From NCBI GenBank assembly GCA_900770835.1, contig CAAGLQ010000261.1, forward strand, positions 1 through 48,070: 48,070 bases of DNA. The letters run 5' to 3'. This document shows positions 1-6,706 of this stretch, piece after piece. The DNA is from an uncultured Parabacteroides sp. GTDB lineage: Bacteria; Bacteroidota; Bacteroidia; Bacteroidales; Tannerellaceae. A program made the position numbers and the translations under genes. Positions within the stretch are counted from its first letter, which is position 1, and each line of letters begins with the position of its first letter. The notes under the pieces are model-generated. The model was not told where the DNA came from. It was given only the letters and a program-made list of their open reading frames with translations, and did not search any database.

Positions 1-1287
1 GATCTTTTTAAATAGATTATAATCCGCATAATTGAGATACGGTAGCGCCCGTGTCTGATAGTTTGATCGAAAGCACAGCGGAACCACATATCCGATGACA
101 ATCTTTCGGAGCATGTCGTTCCAGTAATATTGGCTGAAACCATTTAGGTGATTCCCAATCCCATATTCAGCGATCCTTTCTTTGATGTCAGGCGTAAGAC
201 ACTGGTCTATTTTCCGATCCAACCATACCAATTCCCGAAACAACACCTGCTCCAATTCCGCGTCATACACCGCTGCGTTTTTCACCCGTAGGAAAAGTGC
301 GAGCACTCGGATAGCATCCTTTGTCTCTGTATCTGTGGCATACCTTTTAGCTTCGGAAATCGCAGCCAAAGCCTCTTCCGGCCGTTCTACCTGATCAGCC
401 AGAAATGCCCAAGCATAATACCAATTCGCTTTGTGCAAAAGATCCTCTTTCCCTATTTGTTTCGTGACCTCCTTATACAGGTTGCTCATTTCATAGTGGT
501 TAGTGTGCGATCCTTCAGCCTGATGAATACGGCTTTGCAACAGGGAGAGTTTTTCCAATTCCTCCTGCTCCCGTATTTCCGGCAATAGGGCACAACGTTG
601 GATGCCCAAGTGCTCACAGGCACCATTGATGTAATTGGCGGCCATTGTTCGGATGACACCCTTCCGAAAGTGCCTCTTCTGTTGTTCCCACAGATCAACA
701 CAAGTTTGGTATTGCTGTTGGTTGAAGAGCATCCGAATCTCCTGTAAGAGATACCGGTCTTTGAGCCGAGTACCCTGATAGTCTCTCAGCGTATGTAATA
801 GAGAATCCCGTTGTTGAGACTCCTCGTCACCCTCGACCGAATAATACCATTTCGAGTTACACCGTGTCCGTATCTTTTCACTTTGTTTGGCCAGTACCAA
901 GAAGTCCATCACATCGTTATCCCGATGTTGCCACAGCCAGGTAGCGAATGCATTCCCTCCTGTGATACCCTGCGAACGTAGCGAATCCATACGCTGTAGG
1001 CTCCATTTATACACCACCTCCTTGATGGCAGGTATAGGAATGTTACGTGAAGTCAGTTTAGCCCATTCCTCCCCATTTGCGTTGTATTGAACAGATAGGG
1101 AAACGGATGAATACCCACCTTGCATGTTATCACCCACTAACCGACAGAGATAATAATCCTCGGCTGTCCAACATCTGTAAGTAGGGCCACATGCCCACAC
1201 AGGCATTTCTAACAGGAACAGCCACAGATAGAGGATATATCGCCCCCACTGTTTACTCCCATATTTTGTCCAATTGCTCTGTATCAT
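1..1287 (-). CDS. Partial secreted protein of unknown function (3' end off the left edge)
   Basis: The minus strand is open for 429 codons from an ATG at 1285-1287 to base 1, with no stop, so the C-terminus lies outside the window. The N-terminus reads like a signal peptide: basic residues, then a hydrophobic stretch (about residues 17-29, with YILYLWLFLL) ending near WACG. The mature part is mostly helical with TPR-like patterns (for example YYAWAFLADQVERPEEALAAI) and several cysteines. The start overlaps the preceding gene by 35 bp, so the two are probably translationally coupled as the last genes of the leftward operon starting at 4199. I do not recognise a family. A later in-frame ATG at 1204-1206 is possible but would cut off the signal peptide. 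Export is inferred; function is unknown. Confidence 0.72.
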   Translation of the reverse strand, partial: MIQSNWTKYGSKQWGRYILYLWLFLLEMPVWACGPTYRCWTAEDYYLCRLVGDNMQGGYSSVSLSVQYNANGEEWAKLTSRNIPIPAIKEVVYKWSLQRMDSLRSQGITGGNAFATWLWQHRDNDVMDFLVLAKQSEKIRTRCNSKWYYSVEGDEESQQRDSLLHTLRDYQGTRLKDRYLLQEIRMLFNQQQYQTCVDLWEQQKRHFRKGVIRTMAANYINGACEHLGIQRCALLPEIREQEELEKLSLLQSRIHQAEGSHTNHYEMSNLYKEVTKQIGKEDLLHKANWYYAWAFLADQVERPEEALAAISEAKRYATDTETKDAIRVLALFLRVKNAAVYDAELEQVLFRELVWLDRKIDQCLTPDIKERIAEYGIGNHLNGFSQYYWNDMLRKIVIGYVVPLCFRSNYQTRALPYLNYADYNLFKKI

Positions 1288-2311
1288 AACGAGATAGATT
1301 ATTTTTTTCCAAATGATAAATAACACTTCCCTCACAGGACGATTGAAGCTGCCGCGACACCATTCGTTTCACGCTCATGATCTCCTCGAAGGAGGAAACT
1401 TCCCTGCGGACGATATCTCCTTTTTCCAAAAGACGATTACCTTGGTAATGATCCGCTATCACCTCAAATTGGTTTTTCTGGATATCACGGAAATGGGTGC
1501 TGTCATTCACATCGCATTGCCGAAGGATACACAAGAACCGCCCATTCCGATAGGCTACAAACCAATGATAGGTCGGATAGGCCAATGCCAACGGAAGGGA
1601 ATAGTGGATCGATTGTTGGAGATACGGTTTCACATCCTCAACATGCAGGATCGAGTTCTCGGTTTCGCTATCATACAACGATCCTGTATTGTAGAGCATC
1701 AATACACCCCGATCAACCGGAGGTACGGAGTCTTTCAACTGATGAAGACGTATGGTAGCGCTCAATGCAGCGTTGTCCTTTCTCAGTAACTCTCGCATCT
1801 CCTGGCATAATCCAAAGAATCGATCCCTTGATCCCTTTGTCCAGTCGCAATCTAGTTGCACCTCCTTGAAAGGGAAGAACCCATGCTTGGTTGCCATTGC
1901 CCGAATACGCTTATAGAGTAATTCCGCAAACTCCGCATCGTGACAGATTGCGTCTTGCGTAATATAGACTACCGGTACTATATCAACCCCTTCAGGTACT
2001 TTGTCATTGAACCGGATCGTTGCCTCCGGGACGGCACATCTCTGATTGTCATTCCGGTCAAAGCCATACTCTACGTCAAACAAGCGTAGATAGATTCGGT
2101 TAATCTGGTGTGTTTGAATGAACTCCTGTTCCCAGTCTGACCATTCGAAGGTGGTTTTCCAGTAATATACGCTTCGTTCATGAGACAAATCGCCTTTTTT
2201 ACCTGTCGAGGAGCACGATGTGCCAATCAACAACCATCCCACCCAGCAGATAACCGATAGAAGGTCCCCTGCTAAACCCAGCTTTAGTCGTTTATACCGT
2301 TTGCGTTTCAT
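1253..2311 (-). CDS. Lipoprotein of unknown function, possibly TIM-barrel-like
   Basis: I choose the ATG at 2309-2311 because it is preceded by a good Shine-Dalgarno sequence (AGGAGGA) and starts an SPII signal: basic MKRKRYKRLK, a hydrophobic core, then lipobox LIGTSC. Longer forms starting at 2428 would put 39 extra residues before the signal. The 352-residue product should be lipid-anchored in the envelope. Segments such as INRIYLRLFD, VPVVYIT, VQLDCDWT and LSATIRLHQL look like successive beta-strand ends of a glycosidase-like TIM barrel, with an acidic pair in LDCDWT. I infer that fold from the pattern only. It overlaps the upstream membrane-protein gene by 20 bp and the downstream secreted-protein gene by 35 bp, so it belongs to a tight operon. 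No substrate can be named. Confidence 0.75.
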   Translation of the reverse strand: MKRKRYKRLKLGLAGDLLSVICWVGWLLIGTSCSSTGKKGDLSHERSVYYWKTTFEWSDWEQEFIQTHQINRIYLRLFDVEYGFDRNDNQRCAVPEATIRFNDKVPEGVDIVPVVYITQDAICHDAEFAELLYKRIRAMATKHGFFPFKEVQLDCDWTKGSRDRFFGLCQEMRELLRKDNAALSATIRLHQLKDSVPPVDRGVLMLYNTGSLYDSETENSILHVEDVKPYLQQSIHYSLPLALAYPTYHWFVAYRNGRFLCILRQCDVNDSTHFRDIQKNQFEVIADHYQGNRLLEKGDIVRREVSSFEEIMSVKRMVSRQLQSSCEGSVIYHLEKNNLSRYDTEQLDKIWE

Positions 2312-3071
2312 TCTGATTCTCCTCCTGCATGACCGGACCAAATCCTTTGACAACCACCCGGCCCTTTTCTCCAATTTCCCGCAATTTCTCATGATATTGT
2401 TCACCAAAGAAATTCGACATTTCTTCAAACTGATCCAAATAGGCCACGAGAAGCCCTTTGTTATTCCTGATCCCTTTGGTAAAAACCGTTTTTAAGACGC
2501 CCCATACGTATATCTCATTTCTATTTGAAACGATCTCATAATATACAGACAAGAGTGTGCATCTATAATTAAATTCATTGACTGTCTCTTGGAATTTCTC
2601 CATTTCGACTCTGGTTAAAGTATCCATTGTCAGTGTCCCTAAAATAGATAAAATATCAATGAATTCTGCGTTAATAAGTTGAATCCAATACTTTCGATTG
2701 TTATACTCCAAAAAGACATCTTCCTGATTTTCCTGCATCTCATGTGGAATCCCCAGTTCATGTAGCAATACCAAGACCAGCTCTCGAGAATTTTGCACAT
2801 CGAATAGGAGATATTTCATCCGAAAATGATCATAGATGGATTTCAGGAATCGGATAAATGTATGGGGACGATTAGGCAACTGAACGGATTCTCGCCAGCC
2901 CCTGTAGATATGATATGCTGACATAATCCCACATATAATTAAAGTGACCCATAAAACAAAAGCATCACCTGTGGAGAACCGACTGATCATGATACATATA
3001 CCCCCTACTGGAAATATTAACAAGGGCAACACCACAATACCCTTAATAACTTGTTTGACTCGTTTATTCAT
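2292..3071 (-). CDS. Membrane protein with two N-terminal TM helices, unknown function
   Basis: The 259-residue protein opens with a basic segment and two hydrophobic helices (about residues 11-30 and 37-54). A cytoplasmic or periplasmic domain of about 200 residues follows, rich in charged helices, with no catalytic motif I recognise. The C-terminal part (KGIRNNKGLLVAYLDQFEEM and onward) looks soluble. The gene lies 27 bp after the TPR gene and overlaps the following lipoprotein gene by 20 bp, which places it second in the leftward operon. An inner-membrane location is inferred from the paired TM segments. It may tether the lipoprotein and TPR partners to the envelope, but that is only a contextual guess. 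Confidence 0.72.
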   Translation of the reverse strand: MNKRVKQVIKGIVVLPLLIFPVGGICIMISRFSTGDAFVLWVTLIICGIMSAYHIYRGWRESVQLPNRPHTFIRFLKSIYDHFRMKYLLFDVQNSRELVLVLLHELGIPHEMQENQEDVFLEYNNRKYWIQLINAEFIDILSILGTLTMDTLTRVEMEKFQETVNEFNYRCTLLSVYYEIVSNRNEIYVWGVLKTVFTKGIRNNKGLLVAYLDQFEEMSNFFGEQYHEKLREIGEKGRVVVKGFGPVMQEENQNETQTV

Positions 3072-3098
3072 ATGCTGTACATTTTAGTGATTCCTCCA

Positions 3099-4199
3099 TC
3101 AGCCCTTACAATGAGTCGTAACCTCCACTCCAACTTGGATCTCCTGTGCGTGAATTTGTTCATACTCCTTCAGTAGCCCCTCGAAAGCAGACAAATTGTG
3201 CAAACTCTCAAGCATCCGATCTCGACGTATATGTGCGAAGCGACGATAACCCCGCTTTAAGCATTCTCTCAAATACCCCAGTGCCTTGTCCGGTTCGCCC
3301 ATTTGCGCATACAAGCAGGCCGCATCATAATAGGTACCTCGATCCCCATTTTCGAGAGCTTTACTGAGCCACTCCACTGCCTGATTCCTTTTCCCCAGAT
3401 AGAAGTAGGCATAATAGGCGCACTCCGCTTTAGCCGGATCTGTCTCCAATTCGATCACCTTCCGAAAGTCCTCCTCGGCACGTTCCCACTCGCCGGCACG
3501 CATATAGATCACCCCACGGTTCAGGTACGCATAGGCGTACTCGGGCGCCAATCGAATGCAGGTCGAAAAGTCAGCGATCGCTTCCGCTGCTTTACCTGAG
3601 TGTTCTTCGAACCAACCCCGGGCATAGTAGGCCGATGGTCGATCAGGTACTTGGGAGATATAGTCACTCATCGCTACGATCGCCTCTTCGGTTTGCCCAG
3701 TGTGATCGAGCAGCCAAGCTTTCAAATGGAGATACAGCGGCTCCTCGTTATCCAGGGCGATTGCCTGGTTGCAATACTGCAAAGCCCGGTAATAATCGCT
3801 GAGCCGCTCGTAGCAATAAGCCAGTCGATACACATCGAACGCATCAAAGTCCAACGCAAAACTCTCTTCGTAATAGGGGATAGCCTTGCGATATAGTCCG
3901 GCCTGTTCATGGATGACACCTAAATAATAGGCCCAATAGGGAGCAGTTGGCTGTAGCATCCGCTGTTTCTCCAGCCTCGCCACTGTTATCTCAAAGGCTT
4001 GATCGGAAAGCTCGATCAATGTCTCTGTCATCTTCCCATCATACTCGCCGTCGTTAAAGGCCTGGATGACCTCATCGAGGGTGTCCTCTATTATCTTTTT
4101 ATCCGCCTGATTCGCTTCAGTGACCACCTGTGCGGATAGGTTGTACGCACCCATCAGCAAATAGAGGCCGATACCCCATTTAAACAATAGCTGTCTCAT
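3099..4199 (-). CDS. Exported TPR-repeat protein
   Basis: The product (366 aa from the chosen start) has a signal peptide (MRQLLFKWGIGLYLLMGAYNLSAQ, probable cleavage after SAQ). An array of tetratricopeptide repeats follows across roughly residues 50-350: YWAYYLGVIHEQAGLYRKAI, AYYARGWFEEHSGKAAEAI and AYLNRGVIYMRAGEWERAE are typical units. TPR proteins are protein-protein scaffolds. I prefer the ATG at 4197-4199 over the one at 4238: it starts the signal peptide, has AAAGGTAAG just upstream, and the predicted transcription start near 4218 lies downstream of 4238. It is the first gene of the leftward operon, directly downstream of paired LytTR-like boxes (4271-4302). The protein should act in the periplasm or outer envelope; its partners are unknown. 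Confidence 0.8.
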   Translation of the reverse strand: MRQLLFKWGIGLYLLMGAYNLSAQVVTEANQADKKIIEDTLDEVIQAFNDGEYDGKMTETLIELSDQAFEITVARLEKQRMLQPTAPYWAYYLGVIHEQAGLYRKAIPYYEESFALDFDAFDVYRLAYCYERLSDYYRALQYCNQAIALDNEEPLYLHLKAWLLDHTGQTEEAIVAMSDYISQVPDRPSAYYARGWFEEHSGKAAEAIADFSTCIRLAPEYAYAYLNRGVIYMRAGEWERAEEDFRKVIELETDPAKAECAYYAYFYLGKRNQAVEWLSKALENGDRGTYYDAACLYAQMGEPDKALGYLRECLKRGYRRFAHIRRDRMLESLHNLSAFEGLLKEYEQIHAQEIQVGVEVTTHCKG

Positions 4200-4224
4200 C
4201 TTACCTTTCGAATTTATTTTTTCG

Positions 4225-4302
4225 CAAAATAAGGTCACCCATCAAGAAATGAAAAATCTATTTGAACACATTGTGTGAAGTAGTCTCTCAGTTGTATGAA
4301 AT
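4225..4302 (-). promoter_or_regulatory. Promoter P1 with paired LytTR-like boxes (TPR operon)
   Basis: On the plus strand TTGTGTGAAGT (4271-4281) and TTGTATGAAAT (4292-4302) form a direct repeat with a 21-bp period. Read on the minus strand they point toward the gene at 4199. A -7-like element TTATTTTG (complement of 4225-4232, one mismatch to TAnnTTTG) lies 38 bp downstream of the near box. It would give a leader of about 19 nt. No -33 TTTG is needed if the boxes bind an activator. Geometry is read directly; regulator identity is inferred from the adjacent LytTR gene. Confidence 0.6.
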
Positions 4303-4317
4303 GACATCAGCAGCCCT

Positions 4318-4375
4318 GTTTCATACAATTCCCGCAGCACGCTGACCCACTATATAAATGAACATCGTATATTTG
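4318..4375 (+). promoter_or_regulatory. Promoter P2 with LytTR-like box (LytTR operon)
   Basis: The box GTTTCATACAA (4318-4328) points toward the LytTR gene. An exact -7 element TATATTTG (4368-4375) follows after 39 bp, predicting a leader of about 16 nt to the ATG at 4398. The box forms a perfect 10-bp inverted repeat with the far box of P1 (TTGTATGAAA at 4292-4301, TTTCATACAA at 4319-4328, 17 bp apart). One bound region may therefore serve two divergent promoters and give autoregulation. The partner box expected 21 bp upstream (4297-4307) is degenerate. Confidence 0.6.
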
Positions 4376-4397
4376 TCCTCCAAAGAGACAAAGCTCC

Positions 4398-4757
4398 ATG
4401 AGGAAACAACTCGTCATATCCACCACCAACGAACTGGTGCGAATCGCACCAGAGCATGTCGTATACATCAGCTCGGATGGCAACTATTCGACGTTGGTGC
4501 AGACGGATGGTGGCACACGCATCTTGACGCATCAGCTTGGGCAATTGGAAAAATTGATATCCACCCAATTGGGAAAAGAGAGTAGTGTTTTCATTCGGAT
4601 CGGCAAAAGTCTTATTATAAACCGCTCTTTCATATATTATATCAATATCGCCAAACAGAAGCTGACGCTTTCGGATGTCGAGCGATTTGATTACACAGTC
4701 ACCGCCTCCAAGGAGGCACTCAAGCAGCTGAAGGAGTTGATAGAAAAGGAGGATTAG
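4398..4757 (+). CDS. Stand-alone LytTR-domain transcription regulator
   Basis: The 119-residue protein is almost entirely one LytTR DNA-binding domain (about residues 8-115). It has the family signatures VVYISSDGNYSTLV near the N-terminus, the linker region HQLGQLEKLI, FIRIGKSLIINRSFIYYI in the middle, and KQKLTLSDVERFDYTVTASKEALKQLKELI at the end. Members usually carry a receiver or membrane sensor; none is fused here, so the input must come from another protein. The ATG at 4398 follows the predicted transcription start of P2 by about 16 nt. The neighbour starts 6 bp downstream, with its strong AAAGGAGG inside the end of this gene. Boxes like those bound by LytTR regulators lie before four transcription units between 4.2 and 21.2 kb, so it is the likely master regulator of this locus. 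Confidence 0.9.
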   Translation: MRKQLVISTTNELVRIAPEHVVYISSDGNYSTLVQTDGGTRILTHQLGQLEKLISTQLGKESSVFIRIGKSLIINRSFIYYINIAKQKLTLSDVERFDYTVTASKEALKQLKELIEKED

Positions 4758-4762
4758 CAGCT

Positions 4763-5683
4763 ATGTCAAAGTTACGAACGCACATCGATGGTATTGTGGA
4801 TGATTTCAACGACGATCAGATCCGCGTGATAGGAGAGGAGCAGTCTAGCCAACCGCACCACCCCCGTCGCCGATGGCTCTGGTGGCTACTCATAGCCCTC
4901 AGCCTCGTAATCGTGATTCTCGTCCGAATACTCCTGCAAACTACCAACCATCTCGACAATCCGGAAATAGACCCGCAATCATCGGATGTTATTTCCCCTA
5001 CTGTTGACGCGTTAGCGTCTGAAGAGGATGATCAAACTGACGGATTTGTGGAAATTCGAGATACGGTGATTAATGACATACCGCTGCGACTGTATCTTCC
5101 GCATCATGCAGATCTAACGTTGCAGATCGGTGAAACCGATCGACAAGACACAACGATCATCTTTTCCGCCCAGGCTGCCGATGTCCGAGCGGATAATGGA
5201 GCCATTGTGGGAGCATTTGTCTTGAAAGGAGAGCCCCTTTCCTGGGGATTGTCGAAGAAAGGCTATTGCGCCATCATTGATCACAAGATCACGATAGGTG
5301 TGGCCGAGAACTCGCCCCTCTTCGAGGAAGCCACCGAGAAAGGCGGATATTTCTTCCGGCAATATCCTTTAGTGAGCGATGGTAATTTGGTAGAGAACGA
5401 GCCCAAAGGCAAGTCTGTACGCCGGGCCATTTGTGACCGCCAAGGAGAGATTTTCGTTGTCGAAAGTCAAACCCGTGAGTCGTACCACGACTTCGCACAA
5501 GCACTGGTTGACCTGCAAGTTACCCAAGCGATCAGCCTTGTAGGATCCACCGCATACGGTTGGGCAGTGGATCAAGATGGACAGTTTCATGAGTTTGGCA
5601 TAGAAAGTAGTCGCTCCAATTCTCCCAAGGGTAAGTATCAAATCTCATATGTAGTTTGGAGGAAACGAAAGTCCTCGTATTAA
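4763..5683 (+). CDS. Membrane-anchored NAGPA-like (phosphodiester glycosidase-type) protein
   Basis: The product has 306 residues. An acidic, hydrophilic N-terminus of about 35 residues leads to basic PRRRW and one TM helix (about 38-59), then a periplasmic domain. The domain resembles the NAGPA/DUF2233 pattern: NGAIVGAFVLKGEPLSWGLSKKGY, then SVRRAICDRQGEIFVV, then DFAQALVDLQVTQAISLVGSTAYGWAVDQDG, the position where family members have a Gly-rich LDGG-type motif. Here that motif is SLVGSTAYGW, so catalysis is uncertain. The family includes enzymes that remove GlcNAc from phosphodiesters. Strong SD AAGGAGG sits 10 nt before the ATG, overlapping the end of the LytTR gene, so the two are co-expressed. 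It could sense or act on envelope glycans and feed a signal to the LytTR protein; that is inference. Confidence 0.75.
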   Translation: MSKLRTHIDGIVDDFNDDQIRVIGEEQSSQPHHPRRRWLWWLLIALSLVIVILVRILLQTTNHLDNPEIDPQSSDVISPTVDALASEEDDQTDGFVEIRDTVINDIPLRLYLPHHADLTLQIGETDRQDTTIIFSAQAADVRADNGAIVGAFVLKGEPLSWGLSKKGYCAIIDHKITIGVAENSPLFEEATEKGGYFFRQYPLVSDGNLVENEPKGKSVRRAICDRQGEIFVVESQTRESYHDFAQALVDLQVTQAISLVGSTAYGWAVDQDGQFHEFGIESSRSNSPKGKYQISYVVWRKRKSSY

Positions 5684-5937
5684 TAGCCATGAGCTAGAGC
5701 TCAATTTTAGGTTATGATTTGACAGAAGGGGTTCCCCTGATGAATAATCATCGGAACATAGAAGCATGCATTATCTCCTCAGTATATTAAACTTGAAATA
5801 TAGGACAAGGCAAAAGAGTTGTTTGTGGCAAAGCAAGAGGACGAATTGGACCGAGTATTCGCACAAAAAGAATTAGCGTTGTATATCGAATAAAAGTGTC
5901 GTGATCAACCGTCATTCGAATTCACCGTTCTTAGTGC

Positions 5938-6015
5938 ATTTCATACGGTATTTGATATATTTCATACAATACAATAAGAGAAGAGATGGATCAAGATCAA
6001 TTTTGGCTATTTTTG
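5938..6015 (+). promoter_or_regulatory. Promoter P3 with paired LytTR-like boxes (Hsp70 operon)
   Basis: ATTTCATACGG (5938-5948) and ATTTCATACAA (5959-5969) form a direct repeat with a 21-bp period pointing rightward. An exact -7 element TATTTTTG (6008-6015) follows the near box after 38 bp. The arrangement matches P1, P2 and P4. A 14-codon ORF at 5986-6030 overlaps the -7 element and is unlikely to be expressed. The weak point is the long distance (about 690 bp) to the first convincing gene. Confidence 0.6.
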
Positions 6016-6328
6016 ATGGCAAAAGATTGAATTATTGAGAAACTCAAAATAAATTGTTTATGATTGTATCGAATAACTTCATATTAGACCCCTATATGGG
6101 CAGCCTGCGATATCTAGTTAAGGGTAATTGGTTATATGTACTAAAAGACACTTCGTCCTACGGTATCTTGGCCTGTCTTTCTTCACAGTGTCTCTTCCAA
6201 TATAGCATTTTGAGTTCGTCAGATACTTAAAATCACATAAGCATATATTAGTTGTTCATTCATCTTAATAAGCGTGAAATATGAAGATATGTTAATTCTC
6301 GGAGCGAATAATTATCTTTTGATCGATA

Positions 6329-6361
6329 TTTGTTCAACCCAGAAAGTTATTACTAACTTTG
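6329..6361 (+). promoter_or_regulatory. Candidate Bacteroidetes sigma-AB promoter before the Hsp70 operon
   Basis: TTTG at 6329-6332 and TAACTTTG at 6354-6361 match both halves of the Bacteroidetes -33/-7 consensus with a 21-bp spacer. Transcription from here would start near 6368 and give a leader of about 340 nt. It could provide basal expression in addition to P3. It is supported by consensus match only. Confidence 0.35.
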
Positions 6362-6706
6362 TCATGCAAGAATTGAGCTAACTGAACGGCATTCTATATT
6401 CAGCTACTCACCCATTGCAATATCGTACAAAGTTAACTTTAGAGTATAGAAATCAGTGTAGATACTATGTTAAACAAATTAGATTTAACCTATCGTATGT
6501 ACCGTTCGTGTTGTTATTCTAAACGACTAGGTACTCAGGCAAAGCTAAGGCTGTCTGAGAGGCCTTACTTTCTGTACGCTGCAAAATTATTTATCGATGT
6601 GATACACTTTAGATTCTCGAGAATGCTACTCGTCAGGGCTTAATTCTCTATTTCGCATCGTAACTATCGATTTTGAATTTATAACTAAAACATAAAACAA
6701 AGCATT

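Larger units (their letters stand above)
5684..6706 (+). other. Gene-poor region: promoter P3 and long leader of the Hsp70 operon
   Basis: No recognisable gene occupies this 1-kb gap. A short open stretch ending at 5893 (after LALYIE) has no convincing start and may be a remnant. The LytTR-like boxes and -7 element of P3 lie at 5937-6015, so the transcript would have a leader of about 685 nt. Three small ORFs fit in the leader: 6060-6230 (56 aa, starting MIVSNNFILD, 38 nt after the predicted start), 6289-6381 (30 aa) and 6467-6643 (58 aa, starting MLNKLDLTYR). None has a strong SD or family resemblance. A second consensus promoter is at 6329-6361. The sequence before the Hsp70 ATG is A-rich with no SD. 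Confidence 0.5.

Noticed and set aside
1313..1789. 158-codon plus-strand ORF
   Set aside because: Antisense shadow of the lipoprotein gene; no RBS and no plausible protein features.
2312..2428. Longer N-terminus for the lipoprotein gene
   Set aside because: It would put 39 residues before an SPII signal peptide, and the internal ATG at 2311 has a strong SD.
4358..4585. Plus-strand ORF overlapping the LytTR gene in another frame
   Set aside because: Shadow of the clear LytTR domain frame; its start overlaps the P2 promoter.
5726..5737. AGGGGTTCCCCT palindrome after the NAGPA-like gene as terminator
   Set aside because: The loop would be only 2 nt and there is no U tract, so it is not a plausible hairpin.
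5803..5893. Possible remnant of a coding region ending LALYIE
   Set aside because: No start, too short, no match to a family that I can name.
5986..6030. 14-codon ORF (MDQDQFWLFLMAKD) resembling the start of a FecR protein
   Set aside because: The -7 element of P3 lies inside it and its start codon precedes the predicted transcription start.
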